A DNA stretch of 64,000 nt from Acanthamoeba castellanii str. Neff. Its lineage: Eukaryota > Discosea > Longamoebia > Acanthamoebidae. Shown here in pieces: positions 11,943 to 23,094 of this stretch. The notes under the pieces are model-generated. The model ran no database searches, was not told the origin of the DNA, and worked only from the letters and a program-made list of their open reading frames with translations. Both the position numbers and the translations under genes were made by a program. How positions within the stretch are numbered: position 1 is the stretch's first letter; the number at the start of each line of letters is the position of its first letter. Where the stretch lies: the NCBI RefSeq assembly GCF_000313135.1, contig NW_004457466.1:190959-254958 (forward strand), read 5' to 3'.

Positions 11943-13063
11943 TCAGCTCCGTTCGTACTGGGCCAAGAGCTGCTGCGCCGATTGTAGGTTCGTGGCCAGG
12001 TGCACGCCTTGCACGTCGATCACCTGCTCGAAGAAGCTGATGTCGGGCTCGTGCGGGTGGGCGGCCATGGGGTCGATCAGGAAGATGACCTGGTGGCACA
12101 GCTGGCGAAGCACCGCGTGTGCGATCTGCACGTCGCCTCCGCGCGGCCCGCTCTCGCAGCAGATGATCTTGTGCTCCAGGTCCTTGGCATACGGCGCCAG
12201 CGTCTCCGAGTCGGCACTCGCCGCCGCCGCCCTGATGAACTTAGTGATCCAGCCGCCCGTCGTTCCCTACACCCACGCCAAACCTCAGCTCAGGTGCGTG
12301 CGTGTGCGGTGATGCGTGCGTGTGCGGTGGTACGCGTACGGTGCAGATGATGTGATCGAATTGGGTGAGTAGCGTGCGCAGGTGCTCCACAACGAGGAGG
12401 CACATGTCGAGCTTCTTGCCGTCGTGGGAGATGAGGGCGATGGTCTTCTTGCCCGCCATCCGGGCCAGCGGTACCTGCCTGGTGGGCGGCCGGCTCACCC
12501 GCGCGTCCAGCAGCCCCTCCGACGCGCAGCCGCCGCCCGCCGCCGGGTCGGTCGGCAGTCGCCAGTGCCGCACCAGGGACGAGGCGGCCTCGAGCGAGGC
12601 CGTGTAGAGCACGTCGTGGACCAGGGCCTGTCGCTTGAGCACCTTCATGGGCAGGTTGGTGTTGATCTCGCCGCCGCTAGCCAGGTGGAACACGGCGTCG
12701 ATGCGGCGCTCGATGAGCTCGTAGGTGAGCTCCACCACCCCGCTCGACCCGCCGCCCACCTTCCGCACCACCTGCGCCCACAAGGCCTCCTCCCCCGATG
12801 AGGCGGCCTTGCGCAGCCCGTGCGCCCACTCGTGCGTGTTGGCGGTCATGACCACCTGCGCTCCGCTGCTCTGTGCCCACTCGAGTAACTGTGCCCCCCC
12901 CCCCAAACGTGTTGTCAGCACTTGGCTCTCCCCATCTTACGTAGCAGCAGCTACAGGGGTCCACCTCGGTGAGGAAGCTGGTGAAGGGGTCGGTGCTGCG
13001 GCGCCTGAACTCATGTGTGCACACCAGGCCGACCACCAGCCCTTTTCCTGCAGCTACCTCCAT
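11943..13063 (-). CDS. mgsA-like: Tandem methylglyoxal synthase: degenerate N-terminal copy plus intact C-terminal domain
   Basis: The C-terminal half, from about residue 190, is a bacterial-type methylglyoxal synthase (dihydroxyacetone phosphate to methylglyoxal plus phosphate). Its catalytic blocks match the E. coli enzyme: IALISHDGKK, ICTGTTGGW, SGPRGGDVQIA and DPMAAHPHEPD, keeping the Asp, Gly, His and Asp residues. The N-terminal half repeats the same fold in the same order (LVVGLVCTHEF, VVMTANTHEW, ERRIDAVFHLASGGE, LYTASLEAASSLVRHW), but the GGD and HxxD residues are gone. Both halves share the large exon 12321-12892, so this is one protein. Three exons: ATG at 13063 (MEVAAGKGL), a first intron with GTAAG donor near 12950, and a second intron ending in TGTAG before GGAACG. 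No targeting signal is evident. The family is bacterial, which suggests transfer followed by duplication. Confidence 0.88.
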
Positions 13064-13293
13064 CTCTTGGCTTTTGATAATAAAATGATGTAGTTTGTTG
13101 GTAGGCCAGGAGTGGTAGGTGCAGGAGTGTTGGCCCCTACATTGTGCTCGCGCCTCACGCGTGAGCCCTCGGCTTTTCTCTCCTTTTTCCCCAGCAGCTG
13201 CCGCACTGCCCCAGCCAAGCACACTCGTGTGCCGGCGACCTCCTCGAAGAAAAGGGCAAAGGAGAAGAAGATTTATCAAAGATTGAAGGAATT

Positions 13294-13662
13294 TCACCGT
13301 CGCTTGGTGGGCACAACCTCGCCCTCGATGAATCCGGCGCCGCGCCGGCCCTCCTCTTGGAAATCGTCCGCGCGAATGGAATCGTCGGTGGTGATGATGG
13401 CCTTCTTGTAGCGCTTAGTCGAGTAGAACTTGCCGCGACGCGGAGCTCGCTTGAGCTTGCCCTCGTAGTTCATGGTGTTGACCTTTGTCACCGAGACGCC
13501 GTAGAGCTGCGAGATGTAGTTTTGAAGCTCGACCTTGGTGATGTTGGGCTGCACGCGCAGCACGAACTTGTTGGAGGGCAGGTTGCGTGCCGGAGGCATC
13601 AGCGTAAGCGGAATATTAGGCAGCCAGTACTTCGTCGGGTTCAGCTTCTCGAAGCGCCTCAT
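13294..13662 (-). CDS. MRPL23: Mitochondrial large-subunit ribosomal protein uL23m
   Basis: Single-exon 122-residue protein. The start MRRFEKLNPTKYWLPNIPLT and the NKFVLRVQPNITKVELQNYI block, followed by LYGVSVTKVNTMNYEGK and the basic RRGKFYSTKRYKKAIIT, match mitochondrial and bacterial uL23. This protein binds 23S-like rRNA at the polypeptide exit. The first ATG in frame is at 13662; codons upstream remain open but lack an ATG. It lies between the tRNase Z and methylglyoxal synthase genes on the same strand. The pairing of two mitochondrial RNA/translation genes may be chance. Confidence 0.9.
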   Translation of the reverse strand: MRRFEKLNPTKYWLPNIPLTLMPPARNLPSNKFVLRVQPNITKVELQNYISQLYGVSVTKVNTMNYEGKLKRAPRRGKFYSTKRYKKAIITTDDSIRADDFQEEGRRGAGFIEGEVVPTKRR

Positions 13663-13807
13663 CTTCACCTCCTCCAATTCTATCAATCAGATGATCTCTT
13701 TTTCTTCCGTTTTTTCCCGTTCTTCTCTTTCTTTCGGAACCCAAAATAATAAAAAAGAAACACGAAACGAAACGAGCAGCGAAAACGAAAACGAAACAAG
13801 CAAACGA

Positions 13808-15761
13808 TTATCTTGTTGGTGGCACCTCCAACCACATGAGGTCATGAGCTGACCCCACAGGCCCGCCAAAGACCTGACCCGCCTCCTTCACCATGTCCTC
13901 AACGCTCTCCTGACGCGGTGGATATGAAAAAGAAATGTGAAACAATGTCGCTGGGTAGGTGCGTTCGCCGCAAGAAGAAGAAGAAGGGAAGACAGGGAAC
14001 GCACCTCACCGGGAGTAGCCGTGCGAGCGCTGAAGTGGGTGAGGACGAGCTTCTTCGCGTGCAGACTCTTGGCGAATCGTCCCGCCATGGCTGCGTTGAG
14101 ATCAATAATGACGCGTGAGGCTCCCAACTCGTGTGGGCGCTCGATCGGGGGCTACGTACCAGCGGTTGAGTGTCCTCGCTTGTAGGCTTCGCTGGCGAGT
14201 CGGCGGGGGAGGGTGCACTCGTGGATCAGCAGATCGGCGCCCCGGCCGATCTCCGCGATGCCGCTCGAGTCGCAGGTGTCCCCCAACACCACCAGCTTCC
14301 GGCCCACCTTGGGCGGACCCACCACCTCCGACGGATGCAACTGCGGCCCAGCACCGCGAAATCAGTGAGTCGCGGTCGGTCGAGCGCGGGCGAAAGAGAT
14401 CCGCGTCGTACCATGGCGCCGCTGGGGAGGGCGACGGAGCGTCCCGCCTTCAGCTCTTTGTAGAGGGGTCCGGGAGGCAGGCCCTTGGCGACGCACAGAT
14501 CCACGTCTATGCTGCCCTGCGAGTCGGCCTCCTTCACGACGTAGCCCCAGCAGGGCACCTTGTGCTGCAGCGGCCCTGCTCGTATGCTGATCTGTGTTTG
14601 TTGGTGGGCACAGTTGGAAAAAAAAAGTCAAATGACTTGCTTTACCACGAGATGTCTGTGACACCACCACCAGCAGACCATCATCCACGGACCTTCTTGT
14701 CGGAGAAGACGTTCCACGTTCCCGTTGCTTCGTCCATCGGTATGTCCGTGTCTCTGGTGCACGAACAAATAAATGAATAAACATACTACATCCACCAAAT
14801 GCCACATAGAAATGACGACGATGAGGCATAGTAATGCTATGTATGTTTGTATACCTGAGCCTGGGCACATCGGGCTTGTTCTTGGCTTGAAGGCGAGGAT
14901 CGGCGGTCACGAGCTCGTGGATGAACAACGGCAGATCGAGTGTGGGCCGCGTGGTATCGAGGAGGGTTCGAACATAGCGCCGAAGGCCGGGCGGGCCATA
15001 GATGTGGAGCGGCTGCATCCGCCCGCTCTCCAGGCCGCAGCAGATCCCGTGAACGACGCCGCCCAGACCCATGATCTGTCACGACACACACGACACGCCT
15101 CGCCAAAACGTGAGTCGCGCGCTGGTGCGTGTGGCGTGTGTGCGGGCCACGTACGTGATCGCCGTGGAGGTGTGTGATGAAAATGTGCTCCACGCTCTGG
15201 AGCGTCAGCCCGGGGCACTTCATGAACTGATGCTGCGTCGCTTCACCGCAGTCCACCATTATGGTTCGGCTCTCTGTGTGTGGTGGTCGGTCAGCCGAGG
15301 CGGGCGCCGGACCCAAGTAGCTTATGCTCACAAGAATGACAGGCACGCACCGAGCTTGATGGCGATGGAGGTGACATTGCGCTCAAGCGAAGGCACGCCC
15401 GAACCCGTGCCCAGGAAGGCCACAGCCATACCCCTGAATTCTGTACAACGCAAGAAAATTAAAACGAAAAATAAATTAAAAAACAAAATAACAATTTATA
15501 AATTACGATATCGAAAAAATCTAATCCGAATCCCCTCATCAAGCAGGCCGTACCTTGATGAGGGGCGCTAGGCTCCGGTGACGCTGGACGATTTGGAGAG
15601 GCAGAGCGCGATGAGGAGAGGAGCGCACTAGCGTGAAATGAGCGTCGGGGTGAGGAGCAGCCAAAGGGCGGCGACGCCGTTGGCAGCCGCAACCGTTCTG
15701 CCGGCACCCTTCCGTACTTGCACGGGGCAAGGCCCCATGTCACGATGTGCCCTCGTCGCAT
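13808..15761 (-). CDS. ELAC1: Short-form tRNase Z (ELAC1-like) with a mitochondrial presequence
   Basis: Zinc metallo-beta-lactamase-fold endonuclease that removes 3' trailers from tRNA precursors. Visible motifs are AFLGTGSGVPSLERN, MVDCGEATQHQ, the metal motif ITHLHGDH, LHIYGPPGLRRYV, VVLGDTCDS, LLIHECTL, KLVLTHFSAR, and a C-terminal SAHDLMWLEV. A 5' exon adds about 70 residues from ATG 15761. It is Arg/Ser-rich, contains RRSFHASALLSSSRSAS (a typical matrix presequence), and splices phase 1 to EFRGMAVAFLG (donor CAAG|GTACGG). The gene therefore appears to encode a mitochondrial short-form tRNase Z. An internal ATG just before AVAFLG could give a cytosolic isoform. About seven exons. The second-to-last intron region is T-rich and AT-poor elsewhere. 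Confidence 0.9.
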
Positions 15762-15974
15762 CTCCCCGTGTTGATGTGAAAACCCTTGTTTTTCTGCCTC
15801 CTTTTCTTCTTTCCGTCGCAACGCACAAAAACGACCGCACACGCACACGCACACCCACACACGCTTGCGACAAAGGAAACAACATGTTTATGGAAGAAGA
15901 TGTACAGGGTAACAACACACACCACACACAATATTTTTTGAACGTCACACGGGCGTCGGGGCAGAGAGGGAGCG

Positions 15975-18900
15975 CTAATTGTCGGCTCGGCTCAGCAGGC
16001 GCTGATAGACTGATGAGAAGGAGAAGAAGGAGAAAGAGAAGAGGTGATGGTCAGCCCTCAAGAAGAGGGAAGGAAGGAGCGAGGACGCGATGCGTGGACG
16101 TACCCTCCTTGAAGCGATCGCGGCTCGCCGTGCAGTGGACAAGCTGGTTCTCCAGCATGACTGCGCGCTCCTTCAGCTCGACGGCACCGAGGGCGAACAG
16201 CTCCGAGAATCGATCGTCCGTGAGCTTACGGAAGTGATCCGTCACCTCACCGCCCAGCCTCTGAAACCTGTGTGCGCGACGCAGATGTGGTTGCGTGAGA
16301 CGCAGAGTACGCAGGGTCGTGGAGGGGGGGAGGGGCAGATATACATTGGGTCGAGGAAGAAGGCGTTGAGCTTGTTCCGGACGTATTTGACGAAGAAGAA
16401 GCGGATGCCAGCGAAGAGCCGCGCCGACATGGTGCACACTTGGTTGTAGGCAGATTCACCGATCCTGCGCGACCTGCTCCCCTCTATGTTCACTTCGTAC
16501 GGCGCACATCAGGCGTTAATTCAAAAAATTGAAAAAGAACGCCTGTTGTTGATCATGCAAGGTAGGAACGTACTGGCGCTGCCTTCGTTGCGTTGCATCA
16601 TCTGCGTGACTCGTTCATGAGTCTGTGCAGCATCCCTGGCGAGATAGTCGTATCTTCAATCATCCCGTCACACACCATCATTATGATCACCGTGTGGCGA
16701 CAAAACGTGAGCAACCAAAGAAGAGAACCTTAAAGAAAGAAAGAAAGAAAGAAAGAAGAATGAAGGGAGCGCGCACTCTTTGCCGAGATCGGAGAGGCCG
16801 GTGAGCAGGTCCCAATCGAGGATCTTGGTGAAGGTCTCGAAGTCGTCCATCAGCTTCGACCGACAGAGCTCCTCCACGCTGTCGATGAACCCACCGTACA
16901 CGGCGCGAAGCTCCTTGATGAACGGCTCGTAGACGTTGAGCACGCCGCTCTCGCCGCCCTTCATGACCGAGATGCCGACGTCGCACAGGCGCTTGAACAC
17001 GTACGAGCAGCGTGCGAGCACCACGTCGATCAGCGGCTGCAGCTCCTTGCGGGCCTTGATCTGCACAATATCGCTTGCCTGCCGTACCGAAGCATCCAAC
17101 GAGAGAAAGAATTAGACTCGAGTGGCCTCGCGCTCGCGGCTGCGGCAAAGTGCATTGAGAAGAGTGGGGCAGAGATTACCGCTGTTTCGAAAACCGGCAC
17201 GTTGTGGTACTTGGACGTGCCGATGGCCGACGCCACCTCGTGAATAGAAATGAAGGGGAACTCTAAAAGAAACGAAGAAGAACAAACGTGAGCTGCCCCG
17301 CATCGATCGAAATGACAGTAGCAGTCGAGAGGGAGGCCTCCGATGCGCACCTTTGCTGTGGGCGACGTATTCGAATTCGTTGAGCAGGCGCTCGTACTGG
17401 GCGCCACCGTAGATCTTGTAGTGGCTGTTCTGGATGTCGTACTCGATGCCATGGGCCGGCCACTCGCCGATGCCGCTGGCGGCCTTCTCCTCCTGCAGGG
17501 TCTCGCCGAAGGTGTCGGGGCTGCCGATGATCGAACCCTCGAGGAGACGCTCGATCAGGAGGATGAACGACTGCACGTAGCGATTCACCTTGTTGCGCAG
17601 CAGCTCGAGATTGTTCGACTCGAGCTCACGCCGCACCATTTGCAACTCCTGAATCGAATCGAACACGAGCAGTTAGCATGGCTTGAGAGGAGGGGGGGGG
17701 CTATGGGCGACGACGCACCCGCTCGCTCTCTTTGCAGATGTTGTCCAGCATGTGGAGGGTGGGCGGCACGCTCGCGTAGTACTTCTCGGTGAGCATGCGC
17801 TCGAGATAGGCCTTCACGCGGTGGAACCCCACCTGCTCGGCGAAACTAGTAGCCACGCCCGCTTCAGTTAGCTCGTGCAATCCAGAACACACGACACGAC
17901 ACGACACGACACGACACGACACGACACGACACGACACGACACGACACGACACGACACGACACGACACGACACGACACGACACGACACGACACGACACGAC
18001 ACGACATACACGACACAGTTCGTACTCTTGCTCTTGGAACTTGATCTCGAGGAGACGACGGAAGTCGTCGAGGTAGCATTCCTTGATCCCGTCGCGGAAG
18101 CGCTCGCTGTCGAGATTGCGGCGTACGGGGAGGGAGATGAAGAAGGGCTTCTTGCCCTCGGGCAGGTTCTCACCCATGAGGTACTTGGCCGCCGACTCGG
18201 GCGTGCGCAGCTCCTTCACGCGGTTGTCGAACTTGGTGTTCACCAGCACGGTGCGCGAGAAGGTGGGATCGAAGCGGCGCACGATCGGCCGCGACGACGT
18301 GTTGGCCCACTCCACCGTCGATTGCTCCAAGCAAACGATGATGCGGTTCGCGGGCTGCATCAGCCGCTCGACCATGCGCTGGATGTCGGCGCGCAGTTTT
18401 TCCTGGAGGCGACCCAAGGAGTGAGTGTACTACAAACAACCGACAGAGAGCAAGGGGGACCAGGAGGGCGTACATCGCCTCCGAGGCGGAAGCCGGGCGT
18501 GTCGTAGATGGTCAGGTTGGCGCAGTGGGCGTACTCAACGCGGAGGATGATGGGCGCGGCGCTGACGTGCTCCCCACGGCCAGCCTTCTCATTGGTCCGC
18601 CTCACGATCTCGTGGACCAGGTCCTCGATCGGTGTGTCGCGCGGCTCCCACGTATCTAGCAGGAGAGGCCTGTCAGCATTGACTTGCGGGCCGCCAAGTG
18701 CAGAGGGTGAGTGTTGGTCGGTACCGGCTTCGACTGCCTGTTGCCCCGCCTCGCCTTCGTTGTAGGCGTTCTCCCTGCGGAAGCGGCAGTTGGGGATGTC
18801 CCTCTCCGGGTTGTTGATCATCTGCAGGATGAGCGGCCTACGCGTGCCTATGTCTGTAGTACCCCGGTACGATGAGAATACAGAACTGCTACGCACGCCA

Positions 18901-20276
18901 CTTTTGGGGGGGGGAAGCGTCCGTACTGGTTTCGACGATGTTGAACTGGAAGCCGAGCAAAGCTTCGATGAAGCTCGATTTGCCGTCCGATTGCATGCCA
19001 ACCACCACCAGCTCGGGCGTCTCGAACTGGATCCCAAAACTGCGCAGCACACGAAAAAGAACGAAACAAACAGTCAACAAAAGTACGAAGACGAAAGAAG
19101 GGGAACTCGGGGAGGGGAGACGAACTCGTGAGAGATGCACTGGAGGTCGTTGAAGAGGGCGTAGAGCTCGCGGTTGGAGTCGTGGGTCGACTGTTCGTAT
19201 TTGTCGATCTTCTCGGCCTCCTGGTCGAGCTTGCCGCGCACCATGCGCGCCCAGCTCTCTTCCTCCTCGCGCTTCCGCTTCCGCTCCTCCTTACGGCGCC
19301 GCTCCTCCTCCTTCATCTGCTGAATGGCCGCCGTCACCGCGTCCTCGCTCATCGGCGCACCACCACCACCACCCTGCACGCCAGGCCCTGCAGCGTAGGA
19401 CGACGTCGGAGCCACGTACGGCGAGCCGCCACCCGGCTGGGTCTGCTGTTGCGGCGGCGGCGGCTGGAGCTGTTGACCAGCGCCGGCGGCGCCGTGATTG
19501 GAGGGAGACTGGCCAGCGGAGAGGGGACCCTGCTGCTGAGAGGTGGCATTCGCCGAAAACGGCGAAGTCGATGACGACGACGGAGCCGAGTAGCCGCCTC
19601 CGCCGACGCCGACGCCGCGGGCGTTGGGCGTGAAGGCGCGCGGAGGCGAAGTGCGCGGCTGCTGCCCAGCGAGGGACGAAGGCGACGTAGAGGAGAACGA
19701 AGTGGAGAAAGGAGAAGAAGACGACGACGATGAAGAGGAGGAAGAGGAAGAAGAGGAGGAAGAACTTGCGGAGGAGGACCCCGAGAGGGAGAAGAGGTTG
19801 GGGCGCTTGGCCTGAGGCGGCTGGGGCTGGTAGGGTTGCGTCTGGGTCTCCTGCTGGGTCACGTTGGCGCCCGGCGGGGGCTTGCTCACCGAGCGCGAGG
19901 CGGCCTGCTGCGTGAGCCCGCCCGACCGCGGCGTGTCGAAGTGGGTCGGGATGCCGGGCGTGGTGCGCACGTAGGCTGGCAGGTGTTGCGTGGTTTGGTG
20001 ATGCTGGTTCTGCTGTTGGGCCGAGTTGCTGGCGTTGACCTGGTTGTTCCCTGTCATAACACAGCAGATTTGTAGCAGATGAGATGAACATTGGCAACCG
20101 TGTAGAGGCGCGGCAAGGAGTTGCGATTATGCGAAAGTGATGAAAGATGAGATGATGAAATAGCGAAAAGATGAGAATGAAAACGGACCTTCGCGTTGCT
20201 CCTGATCGATGGCTTGGAAGGCGAGTTTCATCTCTTCCTCTCCGATGGGTGCGTAGTCAACCTCCGGCTGCGACAT
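15975..20276 (-). CDS. DRP5-type dynamin-related GTPase (cytokinesis/plastid-division dynamin family)
   Basis: Large GTPase closest in motif order to plant DRP5A/DRP5B (ARC5). The G1 block VVVGMQSDGKSSFIEALLGF, G2 TRRPLIL, G3 IYDTPGF and G4 VNTKFD are all present. Stalk-region signatures follow: LEQSTVEWANTSSRPIVRRF, GSPDTFGETLQEEK, IYGGAQYERLLNEFEYV and FVKYVRNKLNAFFLDPM. In amoebozoans DRP5 homologues act in cytokinesis. Upstream of the GTPase lie an N-terminal low-complexity region rich in Gln, Pro, Ser and Gly with a serine run of about 17, and a charged coiled-coil segment (KEEERRRKEERKRKREEEE). ATG at 20276 (MSQPEVDYAPIG) precedes the first intron. The final exon splices to VYQRLLSRADN and stops at 15975. 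One intron holds the 23-copy repeat at 17891. Confidence 0.88.
17891..18005. repeat. (ACGAC)23 perfect pentanucleotide microsatellite
   Basis: There are 115 bases of uninterrupted ACGAC (23 copies) inside an intron of the dynamin gene. On the sense strand the unit reads as TGTCG/GTCGT. It is by far the longest perfect tandem repeat in the window. Confidence 0.97.
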
Positions 20277-20598
20277 TTTGTAGTGCTAAGATTGACGTTG
20301 TCGTTTCTGATTATGCTTTCACTCCTCCTCTTTCCTTTGCTACTTGCTTCGCGCCGGCAGTTGCGCTACTCGCTACGATCCAATTCCTTCGCGTGAACAA
20401 CTTGGCGCGCTTCTCTTCCGTTTCTGAATTGGTTGATTGTGGTTACAAGAAAATTTTCGAATTCAGCGAATAAATTACTCGAACAATTTATCATCGAAAT
20501 TTCGATGCGTCGTTTCGCCAAGGAGTGAACAGGAGAAAAGGGTGAGGGAAATAAAAACAACAAACAAGAGGCTCCCTGGCTGTGGGTGTTGTGGCCGG
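20277..20598. promoter_or_regulatory. Divergent intergenic region between the dynamin gene and the next gene
   Basis: This 322-base gap is AT-rich in its right half. It holds two near matches to the E2F core, CTTCGCGCC at 20347-20355 and CTTGGCGCG at 20401-20409, each one base off TTTSSCGC. Nothing else is supportable. Confidence 0.35.
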
Positions 20599-22033
20599 AT
20601 GCACAAGATTTGGTCCTCTTCCGTCGTCGACCCACTCTCCGTGGACACATTTTCGCAGGCCAGAGGTTCATGGCGCGCTTACGTGCGCAAGGATGTTGGG
20701 CACTCCTGCATCAAGGTCCGTATGGCCCAGTGTGGGAAGCGAAGGAAGGTGGTCACTTCTTCGCCACTTGTTCGTGGTCACAACTCTTGCTTGTCACAGA
20801 ATATGTGCAGGCTGTTCGTCACCAAGCACGGGTTCACCATCAGCACGAGCGACGTCGACGCTGAACAGTGGACCGCCATGGACAGCTCCCGGCAGCAGTG
20901 CAGGGTGAGCTTCGCCTTCGAATTCTCGCACACCATCGTCGATGTCCGCTACCAGGACGAAGAGGAGATGTACGGCTCCCCCAACACTGCTCCCCTCCAT
21001 ATCGTGCTTTTCACTAAACTGCGACCATAGCTCGCTCTGGAACCGGCTGGGCAAAGTGATGGCCAAGTACCGAGTGCTGAGGTCAATGAAAGGTAACCAC
21101 CTGAACACCACAGCATGTCGGGTTCCTTGTTCGTTTAGACTTGAACCTTCGCGCAGAAGCGCTACCGCTGAAAATGAGAAGAGCTCACGAACTCAAGGAA
21201 TCCACACTGCACATCCCCGAGGAGCGGTTACGCGTGGCCTACGTGCGGATGACCGCGCCTGCCGAGGCCATCATGGAGCTCATCCGCCTAATCGCGCAGA
21301 GCCACGGCATGAACATCGTCGAGTCCAACCCAAGTGCGGCACCTCCTTCACTTTCATTCACGTCATCGACCAGGACCAAGCGCACCTGTTCACGTAACGC
21401 GTGCATGGCCTCCACCACTTCAGATCAAACCATAATGACGTTGGGCGATCGATGCACGTTCCGGTTGACGGAGGGCACGAACAAGCGCATGCAGCGCATC
21501 ATTCGAGTCACGTACACGGTCGGCTGGGAGATGTGGCGGTCGCGGGACTGGGAGGCCGCGGCCGAGGAGTTCTTCCTGGACCTGGGCATGGCCCTGCGCC
21601 GGCGCCGGTTCCTCGACGTCGTCACCATCACTCCGGAGGTGCGGGCGACGATCATCAAGAAGAGCCGGGCGGCGACCATGACGAAGCGGCGGATGAGCAT
21701 GGCCGACTCGCGAGGCCGTGCGTCGACCCAGGCGGCCAGCGCCCCTCCGTTAGTGCGGGCGGTATCGCGCCTGAATCGAGGCTCGACCGCCTCCTCCAGC
21801 GCGCTCGCGACGAATAGAGGCCCCTACACGTCGTCGCCCTACAGCATATCTTCATCATCTGGCTCGCCCCGAGCCCTCAGCGAGTCTTCGGACAGCTTCG
21901 AGTTCAACCCCTTCTCTGGTGCCTGCCCCCCCCCTCACCAAGAGCCTCTTCCCTCACTGCGCCCCCTAACACTTCCCCTTGTGGTCGGCGCGCAGAGGCG
22001 CTGGAGGACATCAGCCTGGCCGACGACCACTGA
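20599..22033 (+). CDS. Unrecognised protein, five or six exons
   Basis: I do not recognise this family. ATG at 20599 gives MHKIWSSSVVDPLSVDTF. Splicing at GT/AG sites then joins NMCRLFVTKHGFTISTSDVD, SFAFEFSHTIVDVRYQDEEE, SLWNRLGKVMAKYRVLRSMK, LRVAYVRMTAPAEAIMELI and RIIRVTYTVGWEMWRSRDWE. The core looks like a folded alpha/beta protein with two similar-looking amphipathic helix stretches. The C-terminal 100 residues are Ser/Arg-rich and disordered, ending EALEDISLADDH. No signal peptide or membrane segment is evident. The start is uncertain because the frame stays open upstream. It is convergent with the peroxiredoxin gene (95 bases between stops). Confidence 0.65.
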
Positions 22034-22128
22034 GCTCAGTTCGTTTGTTGAAGAGAAAGAAGAAGAAGGCGAGAAACGCGTTTGTCTTCATCTTCAAGCT
22101 TGCTTGGGTAGATGGGGGGGGGGGTGCT

Positions 22129-23094
22129 TCAGGGAAGGTTGGGCTGCGGGGTGAGCCTGAGGTAGGGGGTGACCTCGGTGACGCCCTTGGGGAAGAGGCT
22201 CTTGGCGTCCTCGGTGGAGATGGTGGGAAGCACCACGCAGTCCTGGCCCTGCTCCCAGTTGACGGGGGTGGCCACCTTGTAGTTGTCCGTCAGCTGCAGC
22301 GCATCGAGCACGCGCATCACCTCGTTGAAGTTACGGCCTGCGTGCACCCCGTCCCGATATCAGCTTCGTGGCACCAACACACACAACACACACACACAAC
22401 ACACACGACACACGCACACACACACAACACACGACGCAAGAAGAGGAGGGTACCGGTGGCAGCGGGGTAGGTGAGGTTGAGGCGGACCTTGTTGTTGGGG
22501 TCGATGATCCAGACGGTGCGGACGGTGAGCTTGCCGGCCATGGTGTGGGGCGAGTTGGGGTGGATCATGCCGTAGGTCTCGGCCACCGTCCTGTCCGGGT
22601 CGGCCACGATGGGGTAGTTCACCGTACAGTTCTGCGTCGTCTCAATGTCCTTGACCCACCCTATGGCGCGAGCACGCAGCGGGGTCAGTTGCTAACTGCG
22701 CTGGCGCAGAGCCAACGAAGGTATGACACACGGTACGTACCGTGGTGGTCATCGACGTTGTCCACGCTGAGGCCGATGACGAGCGTGTTCCTCTTGGCAA
22801 ACTCGGGCTGCAGCTTGGCGGTCATGCCCAGCTCGGTGGTGCACACGGGCGTGTAATCTAAAGAGAGAATGGGAAGATTGGGAATCTGAGTTCGCACATG
22901 ATGAGGGTGATGTGTGGGGAGGAGTAGTTCCGCGCAAAACATGCTGCAGATGGTTGTGCGCGTACCACCAGGGTGCGAGAAGAGGATGGCCCACTTGCCC
23001 TCCTTCCACTTGTGGAAGCTGATGCGACCCTGAGTGGAATCAGCCTCGAAATCAGGGGCAGTATCGCCCAGACGAAGGTAGTTCTGTTGCGCCA
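22129..23094 (-). CDS. PRDX6: 1-Cys peroxiredoxin (PRDX6 type)
   Basis: Thiol peroxidase reducing hydrogen and lipid peroxides. It starts MAQQNYLRLGDTAPDFEADS, with HKWKEGKWAILFSHPG and the peroxidatic cysteine in DYTPVCTTELG. The rest matches the long C-terminal arm of the 1-Cys subfamily: VIGLSVDNVDDHHGWVKDI, YPIVADPDRTVAETYGMI, TVRTVWIIDPNNKVRL, YPAATGRNFNEVMRVLDALQ and VNWEQGQDCVV. Four introns interrupt it; one contains a CA-rich run. No resolving cysteine motif of the 2-Cys type is present. It is probably cytosolic, as there is no targeting signal. Confidence 0.95.
22374..22435. repeat. CA-rich simple repeat in a peroxiredoxin intron
   Basis: Imperfect (CACA/ACACA) run with occasional G and T interruptions, close to the acceptor of the last intron. 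Confidence 0.8.

Noticed and set aside
12880..12910. Poly-C/poly-G runs (also near 22115 and 43040) as possible structural elements
   Set aside because: Single homopolymer tracts inside introns near acceptors or 3' ends; no repeated G-tract pattern supporting a quadruplex.
17891..18005. Regular repeat array considered as CRISPR
   Set aside because: Five-base units without spacers, located in a eukaryotic intron; a microsatellite.
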